Source of the DNA: Rotaria macrura | Taxonomy: Eukaryota; Rotifera; Eurotatoria; Philodinida; Philodinidae | Direction: 5' to 3' | Assembly (NCBI GenBank): GCA_900239685.1 | Contig: OENT01000666.1 | Coordinates: 1,011 to 65,010 of the forward strand | Length of the DNA stretch: 64,000 nucleotides | Shown: piece after piece, positions 23,990 through 36,715 of the stretch | Layout of the letters: every line of letters begins with the position of its first letter | Position numbering within the stretch: the stretch's first letter is position 1 | Notes under the pieces: generated by a model | The model's database searches: none | The model's input: the letters and a program-made list of their open reading frames with translations, nothing else | What the model was told of the DNA's origin: nothing | Position numbers and translations under genes: made by a program

Positions 23990-25087
23990 TTCAACGTTCA
24001 AGTTTCTTTTCTTGAATGCAGTCAACGACCTGAACAATCCATCTTAAAGACTTTTCGATTGCTTATTAATATCGTAATAGAGTTCAAATTTTCATAACTA
24101 GATAATAAAAGTAAGGAGATGAGACGAATTGGTGATGAATTCGGTCGAGAGAACGTGTGTGTGTGCGCGAGATGAGGGTATTTTTATCACTCATAGTTGT
24201 ATTCTAAAATACAACGCAAGTTCGGCTCGATAAAATTAAACATCGAACGGAGATATGAAGAACTGAATAAACAAACACAAATTAGTTCCAGTGTTCAACT
24301 GGATTGAAGCCCCTATTGATTTCGAAACATCGGAAGAATGATATTGCAAGAGATTTTCCGTCGTTCGACATCATATTCCATTGTAGGGAGCTGCTCACTT
24401 TTGCGAGATTTTTCAAATGAATCTCAAAATGAATTGAACATCGCCGGAGATTCTTTCGTGAATCAATAGTGTTTTTCATGAAAATAAAATATCTTAAATC
24501 TTGTTTTCTCTACGAACGACTGTGTTGTCTTTTTCGCCCGACTAACATTCACCGTAACGCTCTCACTGACGTCGACACTCTTCGTCAGTTGATTGGCTCC
24601 GTTTTAAAGTAGATTCACGCAACTCAACTGCCACTGCAACTTGTCGGACAACTGTCGAATATTTGAATCAGTAATCCGACGAAGAATTTCATGTCGCTCT
24701 TTCAGTTCTATGAGTGACGACAATAGAATCGATATGTTCGCCATTGATTTGAATGTCATTTCAAGGTCTTTCCAAATCTTGTCAATCGAAATAACCTTTG
24801 GTTTTTATTTCAAATCATCGAATCGTTTGTATTCGTCTTATCTGTGAAACAATAGAAGATTTTGATTAATTAAAATAAAATAGAGAGAGAGAGAGAGAAA
24901 AAGTTTCGAACGTCAATGTGATGATTTACTTAAGATTTCTTTATTATTGCATTGAATTCATTCGAGAGAAATTGTCGGCAAAGTGATTGAGAGAGAAGAA
25001 TGACTGTTGATTATTGCTCAAGTAAGAAAGAAAGAAAGAAAGAAAGAAAAAAAGAGATATTTTTGGCATTGATTTCGTCGTCGAGTA
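23990..25087. other. intergenic with simple repeats
   Basis: Spacer between the secreted-protein gene and the 3' end of the PAL gene. It contains a (GA)n run near 24882-24898 and an (AAAG)n run near 25024-25050. No gene was seen. Confidence 0.55.
25024..25050. repeat. (AAAG)n microsatellite
   Basis: Six or so consecutive AAAG units followed by A-rich sequence, about 40 nt downstream of the PAL stop codon and so probably in its 3' UTR. Confidence 0.7.
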
Positions 25088-27295
25088 TCAATTGAGAACA
25101 TCAAACGTATCAATACGATTGGGACGAATTTCACCGACGAATAATGAATGACCATTTGCGCTCAAAGTCAAATCATGAGGTTCGCCAAATTTCTAAACAT
25201 GTCAAAAGAAAACATTCACATATTGATTGTCTCTATGAGACAAAGCGAGAAAACAAAGAAAAACGAACATCATTGGGTTGCCAAGTAGCGATTAGTTGAC
25301 CGAATGATTCGGGATGAACACTGTAAGTTAAGCCCAATGCTTGACTATTTCCACTTTTGCCAGTCACTGCATAAAGACGATCTAGAAAAAAACAACGAAT
25401 TGATTGCGAACAGTGATGACAATCAGGTAAAGTGAAAACGAACTTTTATTTGAATCGAAATGAATCGCATAAACAGTTTTCATCAGAGGATGTTCAACGA
25501 TAGCTTTGACTTGGCCTTGACCAAACACGCTCGTCTCATCATCGTCATTTCCATCATCAAAACAAACGATTCTAGTTCAATTAGAACAGTTCTTTCGCTC
25601 GAATTAAACTTGATTCTAGCAAAGGCAAACCTTCCATTTTCTCTGTCGGCGACACAAACGAGGTCGAGCGTTTCAATGAGAACAATGCTATGTGGGACAG
25701 TGAGTTGTTGTTCGTCGTCGGGCATAGCATATTCTTTAACATATTGGCCTTTCGAGTCGAATTTAACGACTCGAGAGTTACAATATCCATCGGCTACGTA
25801 AATGCTCGAGCCGTCATTTGACACAGCAACGTCAGTTGGTTTGCAGAAATGCGATGAATCACTTCTGGCAACGAACGATTCGCCCAGTGTTAACACACGT
25901 TCACCATTAGAATATTTGAATACCTTGTTTTTCAATTCATCGAATGTCGGTTTTCAAAAAGAGAGGTCGATTCGTTTCTTTTCGTTTTCCTACCTGGTGC
26001 ATGGCAACATCGGTCAACCAGAGATTTTCTTGACTATCGACCGAAAGACCATGAGGCATGTAAAATCTGAATGCTAACAAAGTCAAATTCGTCCTTGAAA
26101 TTCCGATTGAACTTACGTTTTGTTTCCGAATTGATCGATAATTTGACCAGTACGAGTGTCAACAGTAAGAATTGTATTCTCGGCAATGGCATCAAATTTC
26201 TTTTTATCAAAATTTACACCATCAGGAAATGATCTTTTATAAATTTGAAAGAAAAATTGAATAGTAAAAGAACGAACAAACGTTTAACGGTCACTCGTTT
26301 GATCTTTTATCTTACTTTTGTTTCAATTAACGAGAACGAGAAAGAATTATTGTCTTAATTGGTTCGTCTCTCTCTCCCTCTCTCCCTCTTTGTTTATCAC
26401 TACATATATATACACGTTGCGTTGAGATGAATCGTCATTCAATCGTACAACGACGGTCAACCATGTCTAATGGCTACGATTATTCGTACTGCTACTCATC
26501 AGGTGAAGATTCTTTTTCTTATGTTTCAGATTCATGCTACTGTCCTGTTCATGGTACACCTCCAATGTGTCCATACAATTATTATCAAGCATATAATTAT
26601 TACAATCCGATTTACACGAATCAACAACAACAACAACAGGTAAGTAGTGAAATACATTCAACAGCAGGTTCTTCTCTAGTCAAGGATCATCGTCCAGAAA
26701 AAGCACGTCGATTTTCTCCTGAACAAATTCGTATTCTCGAAGAACATTTTTACAAAGTTGATAAATACGTAACAAAAGTAACCATCGACGAACTCTCAAC
26801 GCGTACTCAACTAAAGCCGGCTCAAATTCGTGTCTGGTTCACAAATAAACGTACACGAGAACGTCATTAAATAACATTCTTTGTTTGTTCTGTTTTTTAA
26901 TTAAATTGCATTGATGTAGATAAATTGTATTGATGTAAATATAAATAAATGAAGTAAAACTTACTCGTGATTCCATTCTCTTGATGCTCGATGAAAAATA
27001 AATAATCGATTGGGACTTTTTACAGATGCAGCCAGACCACCGACTTGGCCAAGTTTATACTCATGTTGAGAATCGACATCCGATGAGACGATGCTCAGCG
27101 GTTTACTTCCAACAACTTTATACGTTATGAGATTCTGAATAGAAAGTTTTTCTCTCAGTAATCGTCATTTTTGGCGAATAGTTCAATAGTTACCTCATCG
27201 GAATCACTAGTCGAAACAAACGGATGAAAAGCTCTCGCATTAACGTTGAAAACAAAGGTGACCAAAAGAAGAAGAAGAAGACTGAGGCGTTCCAT
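25088..27295 (-). CDS. PAL: peptidyl-alpha-hydroxyglycine alpha-amidating lyase, secreted
   Basis: PAL converts peptidyl-alpha-hydroxyglycine to amidated peptide plus glyoxylate, the second step of neuropeptide amidation. Eight exons join exactly in phase: 27295-27194, 27134-26965, 26233-26117, 26066-25994, 25923-25631, 25571-25444, 25381-25269, 25192-25088, giving 366 residues. Residues 1-20 (MERLSLLLLLLVTFVFNVNA) are a signal peptide. Six-bladed NHL-type repeats follow. Family landmarks are visible: FIFHRASREW with Arg83, MPHGL (His135), GYCNSR with Tyr201, VPHSI (His232) and EPHDL (His338), matching the Zn histidines and the catalytic Arg and Tyr known in rat PAL. Cys181/Cys202 and Cys244/Cys255 have the spacing of the two rat disulfides. 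No monooxygenase (PHM) domain is attached, so this is a stand-alone PAL as in insects. The residue before Pro-His338 is Glu, where I recall Met in rat. Intron 2 (731 nt) contains a homeobox gene on the other strand. Confidence 0.93.
26402..26413 (+). promoter_or_regulatory. TATA-like element of homeobox gene
   Basis: ACATATATATAC lies 14-25 nt ahead of the homeobox ATG within the PAL intron. It is the only TATA-like motif nearby, but the distance leaves a very short 5' UTR, so assignment is tentative. Confidence 0.3.
26427..26870 (+). CDS. divergent homeobox protein nested in PAL intron
   Basis: Intronless, 147 residues. The N-terminal ~85 residues are Tyr/Asn/Ser-rich (NYYQAYNYYNPIYTNQQQQQQ), of the kind seen in activation regions. 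The C-terminal ~58 residues form a homeodomain: arginine-rich arm (EKARRFSPEQ), helix 1 (IRILEEHFYK), helix 2 (TIDELSTRTQL) and recognition helix ending QIRVWFTNKRTRERH. The invariant Trp48, Phe49, Asn51 and Arg53 are present. Position 50, which sets base preference, is Thr, which is uncommon. Loop 1 seems to carry one extra residue, and the protein stops about two residues before the usual end of the domain. A nuclear DNA-binding role is expected. A donor-like GTAAGT after the CAG run (26639) cannot be used with nearby acceptors without breaking the frame. AATAAA occurs about 70 nt after the stop. The class (paired-like or other) cannot be told by eye. Confidence 0.85.
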   Translation: MNRHSIVQRRSTMSNGYDYSYCYSSGEDSFSYVSDSCYCPVHGTPPMCPYNYYQAYNYYNPIYTNQQQQQQVSSEIHSTAGSSLVKDHRPEKARRFSPEQIRILEEHFYKVDKYVTKVTIDELSTRTQLKPAQIRVWFTNKRTRERH

Positions 27296-27738
27296 CAGAA
27301 AATAACTCGCCTTCGACGAATGACAATCTACAAGAAAAAACAAATAGAATGTGAAAAGAGAAAAACAACATTCTGCTACATTTTCTTTCTCCGGTTCTTC
27401 TCCTGCGTGACGTTCGTCGCTCGTTCATCTCGCCGACTTTGGGAGAAAAGAAAAAAAATAGTTCAGATCATTTTTCTTTTCGGTGTTCGCTGCTTGGGGC
27501 GACGGGGAACGAGCGAGACGTCGGTTGTTCTAAACACGCATGGAAAATAATGCGAACACGAGCATATGTTGTTTTTGTTTTCTGATAGGAAATATTTGAC
27601 ATACGTCATTGCGACGTTTTCTGTTTATTTTCTAGATGAAATAAAATTTATTTTTGCTGAAAAATTGAAAAATGTTAAACATTCTTTTCCGTAAAATTAG
27701 AATAAAAGAAAGGAGAGATGACGTTGAGTTTCATTATG

Positions 27739-30700
27739 TTAAACAGTTTCTATTCTGATGGTCGACGTTCGATCAGTGTTTTCATCGAGAATAGAATTTC
27801 CGGTGTAAAATTGAATATCTTGATAATCGTTGGAAATAAGTTCCTTGTGATTTTTATCGACCACAACAAATAAATTAAATTGAACATCGTTCGTCAATTG
27901 CGATGGGAATAAACGACGAACAAGCGCTTTTAGCTTTGAGATGGTCATCGATGATGGGATCTTCTTTTCGAGTTTGCTTTCGTTTTCATCGCCGAATTCA
28001 AACGTTACTTTTAACAAATCTGATCGAATGCAAAGTCCCTTTTTCGATTGCTAAAACATTATGAAAAACAAACGTATTTTGAAATCAAACTCAATATCTT
28101 TTATTAACAACAGAAAGGCCGAAAACACTCAGATATTTGGAATTGTGTCGTGTCGAGATCTTCGCGTCGGACTGATTTACGGCTGACACTTCTCTCACTT
28201 AATTACAAACGTCGACTTCTAATTTTATTCCCGTAACAAAGTCTCAAAACAAGTCCATTGGAATTCGATGTTAGACAAGAGAGTATTGACAATGTTGAAT
28301 ATGTCGGAGTCGGGCTGTTACCGCTTGTCCGATGGACTTGTTTCACAAAGTTAGAAGCCACTCTTTACAGATCAGGTTTTAGGATATACATTTGAAAAAA
28401 GAATCAGCTCAATTTCGAGATCGATGTTACAAATGAACAATCGAAAAATAAAAGTATCGTTGAGAATTCGTGTTATTTTACGGTGCTTCAGGAATGAACA
28501 TCGAATCGATTTACGAAGGATTTTCATGTCTCGAGACTTTCTCTCTGAACGTTTTGGTTATACGATTTGCACTTTTTCTCCTTGCATTCAAATGTCTCTT
28601 TCCGTTTATTGCCTCGTTTAGAATCGATGGAAAAAATCAGCCAACACAAAACTCATATGTACGAATCGATATGAATTTTAAATTCCAATGAAATATGTAT
28701 CGATTAAAACGTAGTTGTCGTTTAGAAAAATGTGATTTTCACTGGTCAAATAATCATTTGAGACGGATGAGTTTGGACTAAAGGATGAATCGGCGGGAAA
28801 ACCATTCCGTTTTAAGAAGAAATCCTTCATTCTGCATCGACTCGTTAATAACAAAGAGAAATGGAAAAGACAAAGTAAAACGATCGACGATTCACTGTCA
28901 TTGTTACTTTCCTTGAATTTTAAATCAAAAGTAATCTACAGCTGCTTAGATTTTTCCCGTTTGTCTTCATGATGATGGAAATCGCTGAAGCTGACAGTGG
29001 AAATAGAACTTTATTGATTTCTTCTTATGTCGAATAAATATCTTCTCTCGTCGCGGCAGACGTCGTTTATTGATTTACGATGGGATACACGCTACCATTT
29101 AGTTATTTCTCCTAAAACAGTATCTCAACCAGACTTTGCTTGGGATAAAGAATGTTTCTTAGAAGTAGAACAATTTCTCGATTTTAGGCGACTACTGTTC
29201 ATTCTTCACTTTTACTGATCATAGGATCGGGTGCCGACTATCCGATCCACCCGTGGAACACTATTGTCTAAACAGTCCTACTCTATACCAAATAAATTCA
29301 CCAGTAGAGCAGAAAGTACGCAGCACAGAAAACAGATAGGCGACGACTAAAGGTTCTCTTAGATACTGAAGATCTAATTATATTAATGAGATATTCTATA
29401 ATCACTTATGTATCCGGATATGCTAATTAAATATCATACGACTTTTCAACTCATTAGAGTTCGTTCGGGTGACCAATGCCGTTCTTGTGAAGAGTTTACC
29501 CGAAGGCTCGATGAAGATCCCTTTCGAAAAGTTTCTATAATACTCATCTATCTTTTGGATATAGATTAGATTTCTAGTCGACAAAGAAAACTGAAATAGG
29601 AGACCTCTTCATCTTTTACGCGGATAGTTTAGTGTAGAAAAATCGACAAATTAATTCAAATTGTGAAATTCTCATCGTAAAATGTCGATGACTAGCAAGG
29701 GAACATCTGCACATGTTGAATTGGTTTAGGTTTTCGATTTGTTCTGTTGGATGAGTAGTAACGCGTGTTGGAAAAGTGCAGACAGATTTATTTCTCGGAA
29801 TCTTCGTATTTAGAATCGTTCAATTTTGACTTAGAGATGTGCTCGGATAACATTGAAAGTTGAGTTTTGATTTGAAATTTCTGACCTTCAATCGTTTCGT
29901 GTTATTTGCATATCACGACAGAAGCAAGAAAATAGCCTGAAACTTTCTCCATCGACTAGTCTTATTCGATCGAACGGTTTTACAAAGTTCTTGCTGAACA
30001 TTCTTAACTCTGTCGACGGCGCGATTCAAACGGCCATGGACGGTGTATCTTCGCAAGATTTGCTAATAAATGTGCTTTCTGTCTTAGAGATCGTACAAGT
30101 GAGAGATGTTAAATAAACACAGATAATCCTCACAAAATGAAAACGAGCACAACACCATGTCTATCGTTGTTTTTCACCTCAATACTTGTAACGATCGCTC
30201 TTTGTGCTCCCGCCTTCTTTTCTGTCTCCTTTGCTCAACTGGATCAGATTGTTTTCGTGACTGAGACTCCTTTATTCTTATCTGCAGAAAGTCTTCGTCT
30301 TATTGGCTTAAGTTAAGCTATTCTGATTTCCAGCCGTTTGATCGAAACGAGAATCCTATGCTCGAGTTAACTGTAGAATACGTTTTCTCACTTATGTGTC
30401 TTCCGTCGTCTTTGTTTTATATGCAAATTTATTTTGTGGGAGAATCGTGACGCATCTAATTGACGTTTATTGGTAAAAGACTGTTTTGAATTTAGCTCTT
30501 CGATCTATTATGAAAAAGGTTTGAACAATATAAAAACGATTGCATGCGAAAAATAAAAGCGTCGGATAATTGAGGTTGCCGACAGAATCGCCCTCATAAG
30601 ACAATTTAAAGAAATAAGTTTCTCAAATATTCCTAAGCACTTCTGCCTGTCGGACATACCAACTACCCGTCCAAATAAAATACAATGAAGAGGTTGTCTC

Positions 30701-33700
30701 TAATGTGAAGAACAGTCTTTCACTGTTCATAACATAACAAGAGATCGTTCACTTCAGTTAAAGCATTCGAAACGACTTACTCTTGATTGGTCTCCTCTCA
30801 ATTGATTCCGAATCCATCCCTACTCTCGATGGGTCCCCTATTATATTAATTGCTGCTTGATTTCAAGAAACAGAAATTTCTAACGGCATTTCGTTAAGTA
30901 TAAAAACTCTAGTCAATACGATTTCTTGAGCATTTATTTCTGGACTTGGAGCTGTTTCTTCTCGTGCTCTTTTGTCATATTTGCGAGACCTTGCTTCACA
31001 GTGAGTTCATTTCCGTCAGACAAACAAGATGAAATACGTTCATTTGATTGACGAGCAATCACAGCATTATCTTGAGACTAAGAAAGTGTACTCGTGCAAT
31101 TTTGTGAACGATATCGTCATTCTACTAATGCTTTTCATTCACATTTGAGAGTATATTGAAAACCGTTATAGTTCAAAACCGTACCTGTGCGAGTAAAACT
31201 AACCATACTTCAATATTTTTACAAGTGAGAAATATGAATAATAAAAATGTATCGATCAGTCACCTGTAGATACTTATTGATTGCATGTATCTGTCCTATA
31301 GGCTACCGGGTTATAACCAAAAGAAATGAATCCAATCGTCATTGTCACTAGTTGTACGTATAGACAGTGCGAAGAATGAGCAGTCCAGTGTTAAATAGAG
31401 GGGGTGGGGGTGAATCCGAAATCGATTGCCCATGGGTCACAATTTGAAACAGTCGAAAAGCGGACTAATTTGGGTTAAACGTTCGAAACAAATATCTCTC
31501 TATTGCGTCATTAAAAACAGTCAAAGAAGACAAATTCTTCGACTGTGATTTGTAAAAAACGACGGATCGTTCATTTCGAAATGTTCCATTTTCGCCAAGG
31601 AAACCATGATGAATTTCGTTCGTCTTCAACTAGTTTGCATCAGTAGACAAGATAAGAAAAAGGGAAGTCATTTGAAAACTATTGGATAACATAGAATTCT
31701 GCATGTCAACGATGACTTTCATATTGATTCGCGATGTGTAGTTTCATGTTATTACGATCTCGACTAACTTTGACTCGTTTAACACTGATGATTGTAAGAG
31801 GGAAACGAAGATGAAATCAGACTCGTGAACAACAACTATTGTTGGTTACTGGACTTTATAGAATGAGACACGCCTTTTACTCTACGGATCGAACGAGACT
31901 CTCGACACGACAAATCTTTGCTCGGCCGAACCCAAGTTAATGGGGAAAGAGACAACTAACCTGGTTGTTGTTTTGTTTTAAAGGTTCTCCATGTTTGCTA
32001 ATTAATTTAAGATATTGCCTATGTTCATTAATAAAATCTAGTTTTCGCTCGAAATAATCTTGTGCATGGCGTTGCAAATAATCGATTTCAGCTCCGCGTC
32101 TTTCATCTCGAGTAATAATAACTCGATTGAGGTATGCCAAATTGGGCAAATGGGCTATGATCATTTGTTTAGCAGTTTCGTTTTCGAACTGATTTGATCC
32201 ATAGATTGGATTTCTGAGAATGCCGAAGCCAACCAACGATGGCATCGACGATAGTTCGTCAATTGAACGGTAACAGCATATTTTATTATCCGACATGTAG
32301 AGATACTTCAACGATGGGAATAGTTCAACGGGTTCTTCTTAAAAGAAAGAAAAGAAAGACTTGCTGTGTGGGGGAATTCCACTTCGAGATGAAGAAAAAC
32401 CTTGGCTCGTCGACAACTGAATTTGCTCGATTCCACAATTATTGATAATCAACTCTTGAAGATGCTTTAATGATCCTAAGCGGTTGATGAAAGGATGCCA
32501 ATGTTTTAGATCTGGATTATCGGATAACGACAAGTTAGTTAAATTCTTCATGCGTTCGACGAGTGTTTCCGACAGAAATGTTAATCGGTTCAAATCTAAA
32601 TAAATGTTCACTAAGTTTGGAAAATGTTCGAAAATATTTTCAAATGCATCGCAGTCATTATCGGTATCGATGAGCACGAAATGCTGGATTAATTCATATT
32701 CGTGTAATGGATTCGAATCGAACTTCATTCGACTGTTACTAACATTGATTATTTCGAGTCGGGCAAAGTATTTGTCTAAGGCGATCCATAATTGAGACCA
32801 AGTCGTAATTAAGTTTTGGCGAATATTTAATTCTTTTATTTGACGAAGATTTCTGTAAATATTATCGTTGTCGTCGAATTCATTAACCCATTGACATGAT
32901 AAATCGATTCGTATTATTGCCGACAGATCAACAGCATAATCAGAATATTGCTTCCCTACCAACAACAACAAAAACAAACAACTTTTACTTTGCACTTTAT
33001 TTTACGTTTCGCTTTCATTTAACGTGGCCCATCAAAACTCAGCAATCATTTTCCTCCACTTCTACTATCTTCTAGAATCCTAGAAATGAAATAACTCGTC
33101 ATCTATCAGTCACATATTCGTCTCAACAATTACACATGTCACAATACAACACAGTTAGTTACTTCGTTGAATAACTCGATGATTGAAGCAGAATCGAGAC
33201 GTGTGTTTTACATTGTCAAAAGACGACAGTGAAGTTTATTGCCGATGTGAAAACCCAATGAGTTAGCTGAGGAAAAACTGGTCACTCAGTATCCCGGTTT
33301 TTGTCTGACATTTGCCTGGAACATCTTCTCCTCAGATTCGGACGCCCCTCTATAAAGAAAAAGAAACCATTTTCCGTAAACTTTCAATCTTGTTGAAATT
33401 TTCAGGGACGACATTTTTCGAACTTGACACTTGAAGTAAAAGAATCAGATCTCGATCTATTGAGTCTTCCGAGAATCAGATTAAAATAATGAGTAAACAT
33501 TTATAGATGTCCGTGCGTCTGAGATTTCGCAGCCATTTCAAATCACAAAAAAACTGCGGCTACTTTCTAATGTGTCCCTAACATCTGCTGATATCTCGAC
33601 CTTTATCTCTAGTAGTCGAACGAATTTAGCTTTGAGTATAATTGACAGTTTGAACGATTTACTATGTTTTGATTTTAAAAGTGTAATACTAATGTTCTTA

Positions 33701-36663
33701 AATCTCATTATTGTTCAATGTCTCGACGTTTTTCGTCGATTCAAAACAGTGGTCGCGAATGTTGCCATTGATTGCAGAAGAGAAAATGTTTCCTATTGTG
33801 TGAATGTTTTGCTTCAGGAATATTCTTGGTGAACAAGTTAAAAATGAACGCTACTCGAAACTCGGCTGCATTTAGAAAGAAAATTCAATTCTTATGAGAT
33901 GAAATATTTTCAATGATTCTTGAGCCTCAAAAAAAATGTTCGCATTTAAAAGATGAGTTCTTCAGAAAAACTTCGGATTAATGAAATTGAAATTTAGTAA
34001 GTGATGTCTCTCGATGCACTCTAAATTGAACAATGATCAGTTGGCCCCTTTCGCGCAGCTCAAGCTGTTTGCAATTGAAAGGAGCTTAAGTTTCCCTATC
34101 GAATGATGGTATTAGACTTCAAAATTTTACAGAGAAATGTTCCAGGAGAACGCCGGAGAAAATATTGACCGCTAAACGATCATTTATTCATAAGGTGAAT
34201 AATCGAGTTTTACATTGGCACTAATCGGTTAATGTCGTCTGTTTAACAGTGAAAAGTGGACGTCTCGATCGTGTTTCCATTCTCGTGTCAATAAACCGAC
34301 AAGTAACTGCATAAGGTTTTTCAATGAATGAGAATTCACGATGAAAGTCAAGAAACTGAGCCGGTGCCGCTGAACATTAGAATTAACAAACGTTCAAGTC
34401 TTATCACCTAGTTCAAGCGATTTGCAATGATTTAACAGAGGTTGAAATCAAATGAAATTTGTCTTTGCTGTTAATTATAGTAGATGCGCCGGGAATGTCA
34501 GAACATGTGATGATTAACAGTGACATCTTTTCTCGCTCCATCTTCAACTTAACACATGAAATTTATGTCAAATCTTATATTCATGTCGAATTGACTTTTT
34601 TCGCTTTATTATCAAGCTTTGCTCCACTAATTCGAAGTGATTTTCAAATTTATACTTTGTATTGAAGAAAAACTTCGATCACACCGTTCGAAACTGACTT
34701 AAACAAATCCTGAGCATTCGATATGCGTCAATGGTGAACATGCTTTTCTCGATAGAAAACAACCGATCGGTTGAATTTCTGTGAACATTTCACATGAGTT
34801 TAGAAGAGTCTGTTCAAATCTATTCTTAACTTTTGTTTCGTACGAAGTGTAACTCTGAAGTTGACTTTGATTCGATTGGAAACAACGTGAAAATGAGTGT
34901 TATTTCGGGTAGGATCATCGTTCTTGACTCATTCGAAATATCGGCAAACACACAGATGGTTTGTGAGTAAAGGCAACTTGTTTTCTTTCAATATTTCGTC
35001 GCCATGAAAAAGAAAGAAATCAAGCGTTGACTGTAATCTTTAGAAGACTTCTCTTTGAAACACATTTCACGTCATCATCGACTCAACGAAGTGTAAAATA
35101 TAATAGAATATTTCATCATATGAGCAAAAAGACGTTCAGACAAACTTTCGTCACGATCATTTTTCATGAACGATAAATGGCTCCTGAAAGTTCTGATTAA
35201 AATGTGCAAAACTATCCACTAGCACTTCGCGATTGACGTCTTTGCCACTGACAGAAGTCACGTGAAGTATCCTCTAATAGAATTCTCACTAATGTTCAGT
35301 CTGCGTCTCTGTTTGCTGCAAGAGATGATTTCATCTCTAGAATTCATCGGCTAAAAACAGAAGTGTGAACACGAGATGCATCACAGATAAAAATGTTTCG
35401 GACTCGCCCGGCCAGCCAACAACCATAAGAGATTCGTTATCAACGATGAAATCTTTGTTCTCATTAGAAAACAATGATGTTTAAGTCTACTCCAATGATT
35501 ATCTCCTATGTATGCCTTGTCAAACTGCAGTTTATGAACAAGGAAAGAGATCTGAGTCAATTTAGGAAAAATTACAATGCTAAACAGTCGTTCAATATTA
35601 TAATCGTCGTATAACTCGATTTGAAAACGAGCGGCTTTGTTCTTCGCAGGAACATTCTCAGAAATCATTTTGATTTGCGAAAAAAGCATAGATTTATGTT
35701 TATTTTGTCATAAAGCCAACTCGTACCCCGATAGTTAGCCATGAGTCGGCACACGTCTCCGTTTTTACTTCTACGAAGCGAAGACGTATAAGTGAATTTG
35801 AAAAAAGCTTCGTTCCAATCTACAATTAAACTTCACTCAGAACTTGCGGCTTCATATTGGACGAATTCTCAATAGAGTTTTCGGACAACGCAAAAACGAA
35901 ACTCGTAATAAATCATGTGAAAACTGCGCAGACAGAAAAACACATTGTTTTTCGAGAAAAGAATAAATTTTATTTAATCGAACTTTCTAAGAACCGATCA
36001 AATCGATACATGGCCGATTTCAACGAAACTCCTTTTCTATGAATGTGTAAATCATTGCGATGAAAATAAGATCATCTGATTAGAATTGAACTGGAGTCGA
36101 AGTGGAATTCTTTGTCTTAGAAAACATATCTTGTTCTGTGTTAGCTACGTCTCTATTTGAAGCTTTTCGATTATTATCGTTCCTTAATCTGTGAATTTCA
36201 AAACATCGATCCCTCGATCGGGCGATATCTTATGCTGAACGAACTAATTCGAGAAATCTAGCCGAGGATTGATATTTTCCTAGCAGGGCGTGTTAATCCC
36301 ATGAAAACGAAATCATCTGTTTTAACTGTAGAAAACAGTTGTCAAGTTTGAATATAACTAACCGAAAATGGAATAATCGATATCCTGTTTGATGTAGTCG
36401 GTCGAGAAGGATTTAATGTATTGTTTATGGATCGCTTGGCTAAAAGAATTGCCGCATTCTATTCTTTGCTGTCGCACGAACGATCCTGACAGTTGATGTT
36501 GTGTTTGGAAATAGAATTTTCCGTTGAAAGTTCCATTGTGTTTTCCCTGTTGATTCCACCATTCGATGCCAATCCATTCTCCAGGATGACCATCAACTGA
36601 ACCGATGTAGCAGATCGTTGCTGCATGCTTTCCGTCTACTAATATATGATCGCCGATTTTCAT
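27739..36663 (-). CDS. TBCE: tubulin-folding cofactor E
   Basis: TBCE works with cofactors C and D to assemble and dissociate alpha/beta-tubulin heterodimers in the cytosol. Four exons join in phase: 36663-36363, 32955-32401, 32337-31961, 28050-27739, giving 514 residues (human protein about 527). Domain order matches the family. It has an N-terminal CAP-Gly domain (residues 1 to ~75; PGEWIGIEWW, GKHNG, GSFVRQQRIECG). Leucine-rich repeats follow in exons 2-3 (LNIRQNLITTW, LEIINVSNSRMKF, LTNLSLSDNP, LKYLYMSDNKI), capped by a YFERKLDFINEHRQYLKLISKHG helix. A C-terminal ubiquitin-like domain ends the protein (KLEKKIPSSMTISKLKALVR). Introns 1 (3,407 nt) and 3 (3,910 nt) are very long; intron 2 is 63 nt. 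Donors are GTTAGT, GTTTTT and GTTAGT. The start ATG directly follows a splice-acceptor-like TTATTATTCTAG only 52 bp from the ERCC1 stop. AATAAA lies about 90 nt after the TBCE stop. Confidence 0.95.
28051..31960 (-). other. TBCE intron 3, 3.9 kb
   Basis: Bounded by donor CAG|GTTAGT and acceptor ATGTTTTAG|CAA. I see no exon or nested gene inside; ORFs are short and scattered. No transposase motif or simple array is visible. Confidence 0.8.
32956..36362 (-). other. TBCE intron 1, 3.4 kb
   Basis: Runs from donor TTCG|GTTAGT to acceptor TTGTTGGTAG|GG and separates the CAP-Gly exon from the leucine-rich part. No coding content was recognised. Confidence 0.8.
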
Positions 36664-36715
36664 CTAGAATAATAATAAGCACAAGTCGTTCTTTGTTTCT
36701 CTTTCACAGGTTTAT
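36664..36715 (-). promoter_or_regulatory. ERCC1-TBCE intercistronic region with trans-splice-like acceptor
   Basis: In the minus-strand sense, the ERCC1 stop is embedded in TTTAAATAAACC, so an AATAAA signal overlaps it. 46 nt later a pyrimidine-rich TTATTATTATTCTAG ends exactly at the TBCE ATG. A splice acceptor with no cis donor in a 52 bp spacer is what a spliced-leader site between operon genes looks like. Confidence 0.6.
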
